Positions 1 through 10,073 of a DNA stretch of 64,000 bases are shown in pieces. The notes beneath the pieces are model-generated. The model was given only the letters and a program-made list of their open reading frames with translations, was not told the origin of the DNA and ran no database searches. The translations under genes were made by a program, and so were the position numbers. Numbering within the stretch: the first letter of the stretch is position 1; each line of letters opens with the position of its first letter. Source of the stretch: Eremophila alpestris peregrina (taxonomy: Eukaryota; Chordata; Aves; Passeriformes; Alaudidae); contig WMCF01000003.1 of the NCBI GenBank assembly GCA_009792885.1, forward strand, positions 13,857,974-13,921,973. The letters run 5' to 3'.

Positions 1-592
1 AGTTATCACTCTGACAGACAAATATAGCACCCTACATAATAATAAATATAATAAACTTATAATCTTATCTTAGTCTTTGACATAGTGGGGAGGCAAATAT
101 TTTTCATTGGATGTAAGATCATGATTCCTCCTATGTCCTCACAGGAAACAAAAAGCAGGAAAATTCTAGGGATATATTTTCTGACAAGGAGTGGTCCCAT
201 CCAGGCTACACATGAACAACCTGTGTATCTGTCCCTTATTTATGCACCAGGACATCATCCTTTAACTGAACAGTAAATAAATTTTTTAAAAGTCTTATGA
301 CATTGCCCTTTAAAAAAGCTATGTCCAGGCACAAACACAACAAATCCAGTACTCTTTATCAAATGCATAGAGGCAGTATTATCCTAAGCAATATGAGCAT
401 CCAAGTTGGGAGCTGCCTAATACAGTACTCTGCCATAAATAGTAGTTTTAACAGAAATGTATTTTTTCATTTATGTGTAATTAGCTTCAAAACTTCCTAA
501 TTTTAAAAGAAAACTGTCTTCAAAAGTACTTACAGGCTTATTTCTAGCTAACATTTAAGAAAAGGTTATTTGTTTTATGCTTTAATGCTTAC
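1..592. other. FSIP1 intron at left edge
   Basis: AT-rich sequence 3' of FSIP1 exon G. No further exon matching the next human FSIP1 segment was seen. It is presumably intronic, with the gene continuing left of the window. Confidence 0.6.
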
Positions 593-745
593 CTCAATGT
601 TCTTTTTAATGAAATGCTGGCTGGTTTTACTTTTGCCATGAGTTTTTTCTGGTGATTTTTCTGTTTCTAATTCACTTGGATAATCTGATGTTTGAGGAAG
701 AAAAGTTGTCACATTATAATCATTCCTATTCTGATTCCACAAGAA
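593..745 (-). CDS. FSIP1: FSIP1 coding exon G
   Basis: The exon is 153 nt (51 codons), open only in phase 0. The acceptor is TTATTACAG before 745 and the donor is ATTGAG|GTAAGC. It begins FLWNQNRNDYNVTTFLPQ and ends SKTSQHFIKKNIE. The end matches human NQDFIKRNIE. An in-frame TGA just upstream of the acceptor rules out a longer exon. Confidence 0.85.
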
Positions 746-3700
746 CTGTAATAACATCAATCCCATTCAAATCTTTAGCAAACAGAGTCAATAGACAAAC
801 TTTTTGTATGTTTTATTTATGTAAATAATATTGGTATATTTAAAACATACTCTTGCCAAAATCTAATTTCATTTTCAACTTTTTATTATATGAGATCACT
901 CAATGTTACAAAGGCTAAAATACTTTTGGATTTCTGACCTCAAAAATGTTAAACATGGTGGCCTTAAAAGCCACGGCATTCCTTCAAAGCCTATCATCGC
1001 TGCAGTTTTCTCATCATTACAAAACCAGACAATCATTTTTTTGAAAACCACAGAACTATCTGGAGATATATCAAGTACATTTTTCTAAATAAAACAGCTG
1101 AAAAACAGATGATATAGTGGGTATTATTATAACACAGCTTATAAAACAAATTTTGTTAAAAAATAAAACTCATCATAGAGCTGTAAATCTATTAAACAGA
1201 CACGATACTCTAATAACAATAGGTTTCTATCCATGACAAAAAAAGGGCATGATTCTGTTTTTCAGAGACTTCTGCCATGCTTAAAATAACAATTCCTTTA
1301 CAAATAGCAAATATTTCTCATATTTAATAGCAAATCTAAGCAAATACAATCAACTTCTAAATCTCAAGAACTAGTTCAAAAGCAGGCATGGTAGTTATTG
1401 CTTTTCTGGAAAGCAAAAGCTGGAAAAATGGGTGGGTTATTTCCCTACAAAAAAAAAAATTTACATGTTAGATAATAGAAGATAGACTATATGGAAATAA
1501 CTCTGAATGAAAGAATGAAAGCAAACTCCCAAAGATATGAAACAAATTCCATGCATCCTTTGCACACAAACCTTAAAGGACTGAGGTGTTGGATCTGACC
1601 AAGAAACCCCTCACAGCTCAAATGCACGACTGCTCTCTGAAAGCACCCTGAGCTTTCTTGACCATTACCAGGCAACATCATGTGTCAAGGAAATGGATCA
1701 TATAGGAATTTAACAGTCAATATAAATATAACAAGTTGCATCCTGAAATGAGTAGAACACACCAAACACCAACATAACACACAAGATATACATTACTTTT
1801 AAGCTGTATCTTTCACTTGACTGTTAAATAACATTTTTGAGAGGAAGCTATCATACAGAACATCTCAGAACACTGAAGTAAAGAAAGGACAGACAGGGGT
1901 CAATGACACAAAGAATACACTGAAGACTGCCATGGGTAATTAAAAGAGATTGCAGCTAAACAAATGTTGCATATGCATTTTGGTAGATTTGGCACCTATT
2001 TCAAGGATTTGGTATAAATCTTGATGAGACTGATGAAATAATAGCATAAAAGGAGTGCAGACATTCTTCTTCACAAGCTCCTCTTGCTCAGGGTCTGCCT
2101 TTATGACAGCTGTGACAAAGAAATCCAAAAGCAACCAAAAAAGTAATTCCTAGCTATACAGACACCACATCAAAAGCCTCCAGCAGAAACAGTAAAAGTC
2201 ATTTAAAGCAATATATTGCTCACAGGCTGTATGCAATCTCTACTTCATGCATTCCCAAATTAGGAATGTGCAAAACATCTCAAAACAGTGCAAGTGATAG
2301 CAACTCCCAACCATGCCTGTACTGGAAGCTCCAGAAGTCAGTGCTTTACCGAATACTGGTAATGAAATCTGCCATTGTTATTCAAGGGCACTCCAGCACA
2401 ACTCAGAAATTTTGAAGAACAAGGCTGAGGGTCGAGCTTTATTTTAAGGGAGGAATGAAAGCACAAAGTAGAAAGACAGAGAAATTAAAGGCTCCAGCCC
2501 ACAAAGTTAAGATCACATACTGGGAAGCTAAGACAAGTGATAAAATGATAAAGGAGCTGAGTTCCCTGTTAAAAATTAAAGCATGCAGTCACATTCTACA
2601 AACTGCAGAGATATTTGCTGCCACCAATGCTTCAGCCCTGAGGAATGCACTTCTATTATGTCTTTGTCAACTTAGCCAGTCACCAGGAAGATTCCTTCTG
2701 TTTACATAGCATGGTAGTTGACAAAGAAATAAACAATTGCAGCTGATAGCAATGGCAGTAGAAGCTATTATTCTTATATCACAACACATGTGAAAAGTTA
2801 CTAACCACATAAATTTGAATTTCAAATAGGGAAAGAACAGAGGCATACAAGCACAATTCCATTTATTTTGACATGTAGGACACACGACACCACTAACAGC
2901 ATTTGAAATGTCTATTTCAAATAGACATTGCATGACAACACATGGTCTCTAAAAGAATCAGCAGGTGTTGGAGTTTTGCCAGAAAGTACTTATTTCATAA
3001 AAGCAATGCAGACTTTACGATAATCAGCATAGCAAAATATAAAATAAGTTGTCTCAAGATTTATGTTGGACACAAATCGAAACAATTTCTGCCAAAAACA
3101 AATAAAATACAGAACAGTTGCAGTTAGATTCAGAATCACTTGTCATTTCTGGATGGTTTCTGGAATATAAGCCTTTTAATAAAAGCTACAATACCTTAGA
3201 GTAATAAAAAAGGTAAGTTTTTAAAGAACTGCCATGAAGAATCAATGATAAATTTTACAATACATCAGTTACACACCTCTTCCTTTCGAAATGAAAGAAA
3301 AACTGTTTTATAAACCCAATAGTAAAAATTTCCTTAGCAGGTTGAGTAAAGGTTTTAGATAAGGCACAAAGCTGTTCTCTTCTTTCATTTGCAAAAAAGG
3401 TAAGAACTGTCACTGTTCCAGTAGGTAACCTTGCTTTTTCCCATTTCACTGGCCTTGCCACAAAGGCTGAGTTTTCATTACCCACCCAATGTACATGTTG
3501 TTTTGCCATTTTTAAAAATACAACCTCTACCATTAGTAAAGCTTACCCTGGTTTTCCTGGGCTTTATAGCAATCATAATCTTCAGGATTCATGTGTGTGT
3601 GTAATACTGAAGTACACAGTTCATCTTCTTTAGCATGGGAAGGATCTGTAAGGAATTTTTTTCCAGCAAAATTTAATTGAAATGCATTTAAAGATTTAGC

Positions 3701-6700
3701 ATCATGTGTATCATACTGTAAGACCTCACACTTGGAAAGTAAAGAAATTCACTTGGATAAATGACATAAGCACTGTATTTCTCAATAAATAAAGAAAGGG
3801 GGAAGTGTAAAGTGTGAGTCATATGTATGCTGTTTCCTATGGCTGTATTCTTGTTTTTAACAACTACTGCCCATAGGAGAAAATTCATCACATTCTCAAA
3901 GATATAGCTCAAGGCCCTAAAAGTCCAAATGCCTCTGCAGACACCATGTGGCAAGTCATCTAAAACTCTGAATGAGAATAAAGCATTCAGGTTTTCACAG
4001 CTGGTCTGTCTGTGTGTGAATTATTAGACTTCCAAGTGGCTTAGGTCAAGGGCATAGTCTAGAAAAATAGTGTTCAAGCATCCTAGTTGTTTCTGTTACT
4101 CAAAGAAAAAAAAGTCAATTGAAGTATTCCTATGTGTCAACTGTTAGAGCAGTAAGTTGCAGTCTATACACCTAGCACTTATAGAAAAGGATTCATATTG
4201 CAAAGAACCATATGAATTATGTGTGATTTTCACAATGAAAGAATCATACAATAACTAGTAATAATTAAGTGTAATGGACTCAACAAATGATTTTGTTGAA
4301 CAAAGCACAGGGTAAGGAATTTAGGGCTGTTTAATTAACTCCTGATTTACATTTCTGCTGTGAGTGTGTCAGAAGGTTTTGTTGTGCCTGAAAGGCATGG
4401 AACCCTTAAGTTATTAATGAACCTTTACAGCTACATTAAAAGCCATAACAGCTCTTATCTATAATTTGCTAAATAAAGCTCTATCAAATTCAAGTTCTGA
4501 AAAGCAAAACATATGAAATGCATTCTATTTCAGTATCAACCAGTGTAGCCATCAAGACATTCATTTAATTAAATAAATACAGAAATAAATAAGTAAGACC
4601 TGCAAAGTAAGGCACTAGCATGATACAAGTTGGAGGAAAACTATAAATCTAAACTATGCAGTTTTGTCAGTGCAGTACACCAGAAAGCACATGATGCATA
4701 CGGTCTCTGCAGGAGTTACTTTTGAAGTAAAGGAGGTAGCAGTCATATAGTCTTGCTTGTCTACTGTTATTTTAATATATCCTGACATCTACTGGAGACT
4801 GTTTAAATATCACCCATGTCAAATTGCTTTCTTCCCCTAGCAACCCCAACTTTAGCATAGAAATAAAAACAGGTTACATTGTAAATAGTAAGTTTAGTTG
4901 AAATATTTTAACTACACACTGCTACCATTATTATGCATGCACTTCCAACGTTCAAGCTGACATTTTTGCTCAGACCTCAAATCCTTATTCTCTCCCCAAA
5001 AAGAAAAAAGATAGGCTGTACCACAATTCTGTTTCTCTTTACTTACCAGCTGTATCATGCCATGATGAGAACAAAGCTAAAAACTTGTTTGTGTTTTCCA
5101 CCTCTTCGTGGCTTCCTGTGGTTTTGATAGACTATTCAAAAGAAACAAACTGTGTATGTATAGATACATGCATGTATTTAAAGTAAATTCTTTAAAGTGA
5201 AATACATTGTCTGTTTATCAGATCTAATGAACTTAAATTAAAAATTACTCTTCTCACTTTATTTTCTTTTGGAGATTATCTGAATATCTCCTGAAGTTAT
5301 GACAAAAGTATGGTGAAACTTTAAAGCCTCTGTTACACATTGTCTATTATGTGGAGCACCACTTCACCAGACAAAGTTCTGTAATGCCTATGTGGCTCCA
5401 AATCCAAATCCAATGAAATTATGAAATGCAGTCAAACCAATCGTTGTTTAGCAACTCACATTTCTATTCATGTAAAACAGAGGAAATACTAACTTGTTTC
5501 AAGGCATTTAACTGCTAGAGGCCAGGATAGGGATAGATAAAGGAATCTGTGCTGTAGCATTCTTATGCCTTCTTCAAGGCAGCATGTCTAATTTCTTCAA
5601 GAACAGACAGCACTGAAATAGCTGGGCCTCAGAAGGATCCCACTTGAGCAGAATAAATGCTTTTCAGCCTGGGTTCACAGATGTTTTCTCTTGACACACC
5701 TTACCCTCCCTGCAAGTGGGGAACTCAAGCATAACACTATGCTAGTGAACCACACCCAGACACCTGTAAATGTGGCAATTTGTCTTATCAATTTTGAAGG
5801 ACCATGTCCTTCTTTCAAAGCCTTCCCAGCCAATATGGATTAAAAAGTATCCAATCTTACTTTTTAAGATCCACTTCTCAATTTTACTTAGCCAATTGTG
5901 AGTTATTTCATAATAAGGCTTCTGTGAAATACAGTAATTCTGTAAGACAGTACTCTCAGATACATAGGTCACAAAATGAGGAGAACACTTCTAACCTGAA
6001 GTTCCTCCCAGAACTTTGCCCTCATTTCTTTGCCTTGCTTTTTAACTACTTTTTCCTTCAAACATTGTTTTTCAAGTATTGTGTCAAGTTCATTCATTTT
6101 CTTTATAGCTGCTTGAATCTGAGCATTTAGATCTGTGTCTTTGGAACACTCCAAGTCTGAAGAGTCTGCTGGAGAATATATTTAAAATAAATGTTAGCTT
6201 GAAGCACGTCAAAAAAACAAGCACTAAAAAGCAGTTCAAGTAATTTGGCAATAGCCATAGACAAGAGTACAACATTCTCAAGCATATCTTAATTTCTAAA
6301 CCTGTTTATAGCAGGTAAAAATACAGAAGTCTGCAACAGAGTGCTGAATCAATCTCTGAGCTGTAGCAGTTGGATATGGAGGTGTGGGAGAGGAAAAGTC
6401 ACCTATTTTGGGCAAGTGATTTGATTGGAATTTATAATGGAAGAGTGACAACATTGCCACTGTATCAGCAAAAATCACTGAATTTAAAAACATAAAATAA
6501 AATTTTCAGCCTGACTAGCAGAATACATTTTGAAATTAATAATTCTGGGGTTAAGAGAGACTCTGTAATATCTCTGCCTTTAAATATTAGAGAAATTTCA
6601 GTCTTATGTCTTAGCCAAACCAGATTCTGATACTGGTTCTAGAAAAATGTTGCTATAAAAAATGAAAAACTGTGAAACATGATGGAAACTACCATTACTT

Positions 6701-8963
6701 AGTTAAAGTAGATTTCTATATTGTCTCCTTTTCTTTCCTAAAGTTGCAGATTATAATTATAACTTTGACCTTTTCCCCTTCCTATAGCCTCCTTGTGCTC
6801 TGTCCTTGTTTATGGCTTCCATATTAAGAGTACAGGAAACTCTTGTAGCACTGTCCCTAATCCCAAAGATTGATTTACAAGTTTTGGAGTCCTGCAACAC
6901 TCTATTTCATTTTCTAATCTTTTGAGGTCAAATGCTTTACATAGCCATTGATCCAAGCATTTACTGTGATGCACTGGTCTACTTCATGCCATAAAAAGAT
7001 GAGGGATACAACAAGGGGAGAGCTATAAAAATCTAAGTGACCTACAAAGGACAGATGGACCCAAGGACAGATGGTAAAAAAAAGAGCACTTATTTCAACT
7101 GGCCTGAACTCAACAGATTGATATAAACCTTAAACTACTGAGTGAAGCTTTAGGTTGACTTCTATCCAATTTCTGTTCAACATAGCTGCACTGGATAGGA
7201 TAACCACTGAATTCTGCCTTATTAGACTGATTTAAACTATGGAAAACTCAAATTCTATTATAGCATTAAAGAAAATGAATATCCATTACTAAAGCAATCT
7301 CTAAATAAAGAATTCATCCAATACCTCTTGAATAGCACAATTCATATACATGTTCAGTTTGCAGTATTCTTTTGTAACTATATAATATACACACAAATAC
7401 ACAACCATTACAAACTCTCTTAAAAGCATTAATAAGAAAAGGTTTTACTGAGCTGCTCATTTTATACAACTGAAAGGTTCTATCTGATTTTGCACTACCT
7501 GGTTTTCCTGGGGAAGGTTCACAGAATTTCGACGCCTGTGTTTCAGCGCTTTCATCTCCAGAATCTGAATTAGAGCTACATCCTGAAAATCACAGGGAAT
7601 AAACCAGACACATTTTTGTCAATTAGGGATCACCACAGAGCCCTTGCAGTGGACTAGTTTAAAAAGTACAGTATGTTCTAATATACCAGAACTCATGTTA
7701 AAAACAGGATCAAGAGATTGCTCTTGATCCCAATTCTGTCATGAAATCTTAACTAAATTTCAAGACAGCATCCAAACATCTGCTTCACTCGCCTTTGCAT
7801 CTCTGTTTGTAAACAGCTGGACACCCAAGAACATCCATTACCATTTATAGAATGACAGAAGAATGCCATGAAACACTTCTGCAAGTGCTTCAATTACAGT
7901 TATACACTGCACACTTACATTTCAAGTATTTTATTAGTATTAACACTGTTCGGTTGTTAAATACTGTAACTTATAATCATAAATTCCAGGGGTTTGGACA
8001 GGTGGACCATTATTAGGATACAATGTTTCTAACAGGTGATCATGATTACTCTGAAAATTTTGATTAAAACATCTTAATGAAAACATTTTCTAATATGGTT
8101 CCATGGAACACACACAGATGGGTTGTCCTGGCATTTTAAGCCAAATCACAGCTTATTATGCCACAAGAAATTTACTGTATTGTACTGACAGTAATAACAT
8201 ATTTCTTCCAAAGGTGGATTTCAAATAGTGAAGGGAAGCAATGGATTTTGATATCTTCTTTCCCAGAATTCTGCCTATTTGCTACCTCTATTCCCTCCAT
8301 CAGTAGAATTTTACCCAAACTATAAAAACTTGATATTTGGTCTAGTCACAAGAGAGTTTTTTGAGTCATTCCCACCTGACAAGTCATCAGGATTCCACAG
8401 ACACTTCTGAAGAGAGATGGTTTTACTCTCCACTGTTTGCTGATCTGTGCTTACTTCCTGGACATCAGATTTATCTCTGTCATCACCTTTGTTTTCTGCT
8501 GGACAGCAATCTTCCAGACTGCCTCTCTGATAACCATCAGCCAACCTGACAGGTGAATCAACCTATGAAATGCAAATTATTGCCACCATGAAAACAGGGA
8601 TGTTTTGGGTGCAGAAGATAACCACAACACTCACATGCTGTCACAAAGGACAATTCTGTTTCTGCAATTTCCTGCATTTAAACAATTCTCAACCTTATCA
8701 CTCCCCAGACTGTCAGATTTGGGATTGCCATATTAGAGTACATATGAAACTAAAAAAGCAGAATATTATTTCTTTAGCATTTTACTATGAAGAATTAGGC
8801 ATGGAGGTTTTAAGCTGCTGAAGGAGAGAAAAATTACCTTTTGCAAACATGGGTCTGGTGTTAATAACTCCATAGATGTATTTAAAGATTTATAATTAGG
8901 TCTTGAGCTAGAGGAAGGCCTTGACATTTCATCCAAGCTCCCACTTGTAATATCCACTGTTAC
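593..8963 (-). CDS. FSIP1: FSIP1, fibrous sheath interacting protein 1 (5' part, seven coding exons seen)
   Basis: In mammals FSIP1 is a coiled-coil protein of the sperm-tail fibrous sheath that binds AKAP4. Seven minus-strand exons with GT-AG borders translate in order into a protein resembling human FSIP1. The N-terminus reads VDITSGSLDEMSRPSSSSR. A charged coiled-coil follows (IQAAIKKMNELDTILEKQ, then KKQGKEMRAKFWEEL), then VENTNKFLAL, then HTHMNPEDYD, then HFIKKNIE. Phases agree across the first six exons (0-0, 0-1, 1-1, 1-0, 0-1, 1-1). The last junction (3547 to 745) conflicts by one base. No initiator ATG is visible at the position matching the human Met. The rest of the gene, roughly the C-terminal half, lies left of the window. 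Identity rests on remembered human sequence; confidence is high for the family and moderate for the exact start. Confidence 0.9.
3547..3645 (-). CDS. FSIP1: FSIP1 coding exon F
   Basis: The acceptor is CCTTACAG before 3645 and the donor is CCAGG|GTAAGC. As read, the exon is 99 nt, phase 1 to 1, encoding DPSHAKEDELCTSVLHTHMN and PEDYDCYKAQENQ, matching human PSHEEED and HTQIPPEEYE. The final G (3547) leaves a phase that the next exon cannot accept. If the GGG run at 3548-3546 were GG, the donor would be CAG|GTAAG and the phase would be correct. Confidence 0.85.
5047..5131 (-). CDS. FSIP1: FSIP1 coding exon E
   Basis: This 85-nt exon has phase 0 to 1. The acceptor is TTGAATAG before 5131 and the donor is GCTG|GTAAGT. 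It reads SIKTTGSHEEVENTNKFLAL and then FSSWHDTAG, aligning with the human segment containing EEMENTKKFLSL. It is too short to appear as an independent open frame and was located by homology and phase. Confidence 0.85.
5996..6168 (-). CDS. FSIP1: FSIP1 coding exon D (coiled-coil)
   Basis: The exon is 173 nt, phase 1 to 0. The acceptor is TTCTCCAG before 6168 and the donor is CTTCAG|GTTAGA. This is the best-conserved FSIP1 segment in the window, a heptad-like amphipathic helix containing IQAAIKKMNELDTILEKQ and KKQGKEMRAKFWEEL, very close to the human coiled-coil. Confidence 0.92.
7499..7582 (-). CDS. FSIP1: FSIP1 coding exon C
   Basis: The exon is 84 nt, phase 1 to 1. The acceptor is ATTTTCAG before 7582 and the donor is CCAG|GTAGTG. 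It encodes a short Ser/Asp/Glu-rich linker (CSSNSDSGDESAETQ, then ASKFCEPSPGKP) leading into the coiled-coil exon. Both junction codons are intact. Confidence 0.85.
8376..8562 (-). CDS. FSIP1: FSIP1 coding exon B
   Basis: The exon is 187 nt, phase 0 to 1. The acceptor is TTTCATAG before 8562 and the donor is GTCAG|GTGGGA. It begins VDSPVRLADGYQRG and ends CLWNPDDLSG. It is acidic and serine-rich with low sequence constraint, aligned with the human stretch that also starts VD. Confidence 0.85.
8838..8963 (-). CDS. FSIP1: FSIP1 coding exon A (N-terminal)
   Basis: This is a 42-codon exon, phase 0 to 0. The acceptor is ATTTTAG before 8963 and the donor is AAAAG|GTAATT after 8838. It reads VTVDITSGSLDEMSRPSSSS and onward to DPCLQK, matching the human N-terminus. 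The codon aligned to human Met1 is GTG (8957-8955), and the first in-frame ATG is 8927-8925. Translation therefore begins either there or in an upstream exon. Confidence 0.85.
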
Positions 8964-9595
8964 CTAAAATTGGGAAAAAACCAGCAAAAACAACATTTCA
9001 AATGAACAGTTTCTTAATAAAGCACTACAAGCCCTACAATATTTCAGATATAGATCATGTACGTTTCCAATGCTTTCTAGCAACTCCATGTTGCAAGGTT
9101 TTTCCAGTTTAGACCAGACTTGCCACTCAAGTATGTGCTTTTCAATATACATATAAATATGTATTTATATCATCAAGCCAACCAAAGTACTCCAACGTGC
9201 TTATTATCAAAGACATTTTGAATGATATACATCTTACAAGTGATGTCACAACAGGGGAATTATCATGGCTCTTCTTTTCTCTTTTTTTTTTTTCTTTTTT
9301 TTTTTTTATTCTCTGGACTGACAANNNNNNNNNNNNNNNNNNNNNNNNNNNNNNNNNNNNNNNNNNNNNNNNNNNNNNNNNNNNNNNNNNNNNNNNNNNN
9401 NNNNNNNNNNNNNNNNNNNNNNNNNNNNNNNNNNNNNNNNNNNNNNNNNNNNNNNNNNNNNNNNNNNNNNNNNNNNNNNNNNNNNNNNNAAACCCTGTGT
9501 GAATTCCCAGGAATTAGACATCTCAGTGCATTATGACATGTGCTGGCGATTCTCAGAAGGCTCAAGTGAATACAAGTCTTTATTTCAGTATAACG
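8964..9595 (-). other. FSIP1: FSIP1 intron 1, distal part
   Basis: Unique AT-rich sequence, a T/C-rich run at about 9275-9308, the N gap, and about 100 bases before the polypurine satellite. No exon is visible outside the gap. Confidence 0.6.
9325..9489. other. Assembly gap, 165 Ns
   Basis: A run of 165 N characters inside FSIP1 intron 1, immediately after a T/C homopolymer-rich stretch (about 9275-9308) and just before the polypurine satellite. The true length is unknown and it could hide a small exon. Confidence 0.99.
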
Positions 9596-9890
9596 GGGGC
9601 GGAGAGGGAGGAAAGCAGGCAGGGAGGCAGGAAGAGAGGAAAGAAGGTAGGCAGGGAGGGAGGAGAGAAGGGAGGCAGAGAGGAGAGAGATAGGGAGGGA
9701 CATAGGGAGGGAGGGAGGCAGGGAGGGTGGAAAATAGGGAGGGAGGCATGCAGGGAGATAGGGAGGGAAGGAGGAAGGCAGGCAGGGAGGAAGACACGGA
9801 GGGAGGTACGGAGGAAGACAGGGAGGAAGGCAGGCAGGGAGGCACGAAGGGAGGCACGAAGCAAGGGCCGGAGGAAGGCAGGCCGGCCGG
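9596..9890 (+). repeat. Polypurine GGGA/GGCA/GGAA-type satellite
   Basis: About 300 bases are almost entirely G and A with scattered GC dinucleotides, built from irregular tetra- to dodecamer units such as GGGAGGCAGGGA. It lies at the 5' end of FSIP1 intron 1. The strand asymmetry predicts triplex or G-quadruplex potential on the plus strand. The long open frames across it (both strands) are an effect of the repeat. Confidence 0.9.
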
Positions 9891-9941
9891 CAGGAGCCCC
9901 GTCCTTACCGCGGGAGGGCAGCAGCAGCGGGCGCCGCCGCC

Positions 9942-9955
9942 GTTGCCGTGACGAC
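9942..9955 (+). promoter_or_regulatory. RFX X-box-like site in FSIP1 promoter
   Basis: GTTGCCGTGACGAC has a perfect GTTGCC half-site. Read on the other strand it matches 12 of 14 positions of the X-box consensus GYYNCCATRGNAAC. RFX factors, notably RFX2, drive ciliary and spermiogenic genes, which suits a flagellar protein. The assignment is by motif only. Confidence 0.5.
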
Positions 9956-9968
9956 CAGGCCGGCGAAG

Positions 9969-9976
9969 TCTCGCGA
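9969..9976 (+). promoter_or_regulatory. TCTCGCGA core-promoter element
   Basis: TCTCGCGA matches 8 of 10 bases of the palindromic TCTCGCGAGA element found in TATA-less CpG-island promoters and bound by BANP and related factors. Its position just upstream of the candidate FSIP1 exon donor supports a promoter here. Confidence 0.45.
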
Positions 9977-10040
9977 TAGCTGCGGGCTGTCACGGCGGGC
10001 TCCCGTCGATGGCGGGGGCATTCCCGTCCTGGCCCTGTTC

Positions 10041-10073
10041 CTGCTCCGCTCCTGCTCCGCTCCTGCTCTGTTC
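10041..10073 (+). repeat. 11-bp tandem repeat, three copies
   Basis: CTGCTCCGCTC occurs twice, followed by a diverged third copy CTGCTCTGTTC, within the GC-rich FSIP1 promoter block. Confidence 0.8.

Larger units (their letters stand above)
746..8837 (-). other. FSIP1: FSIP1 introns
   Basis: The introns are 746-3546, 3646-5046, 5132-5995, 6169-7498, 7583-8375 and 8563-8837. They are AT-rich unique-looking sequence, and I recognised no CR1 tails, RNA genes or other exons in them. An 11-bp-arm inverted repeat lies at 2907-2929. A 92-codon open frame at 3255-3533, minus strand, begins 13 nt beyond the exon F donor and is not recognised. Confidence 0.7.
9909..10020 (-). other. FSIP1: Candidate FSIP1 5' exon (mostly untranslated)
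   Basis: A good minus-strand donor, CCGCG|GTAAGG, sits at the inner edge of the GC-rich island (GT at 9908-9907), at the right distance to splice to 8963. No ATG occurs on the minus strand between 10020 and 9909, so this exon supplies no start codon. The transcription start is not determined; the right-hand boundary given here is nominal. Confidence 0.45.
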
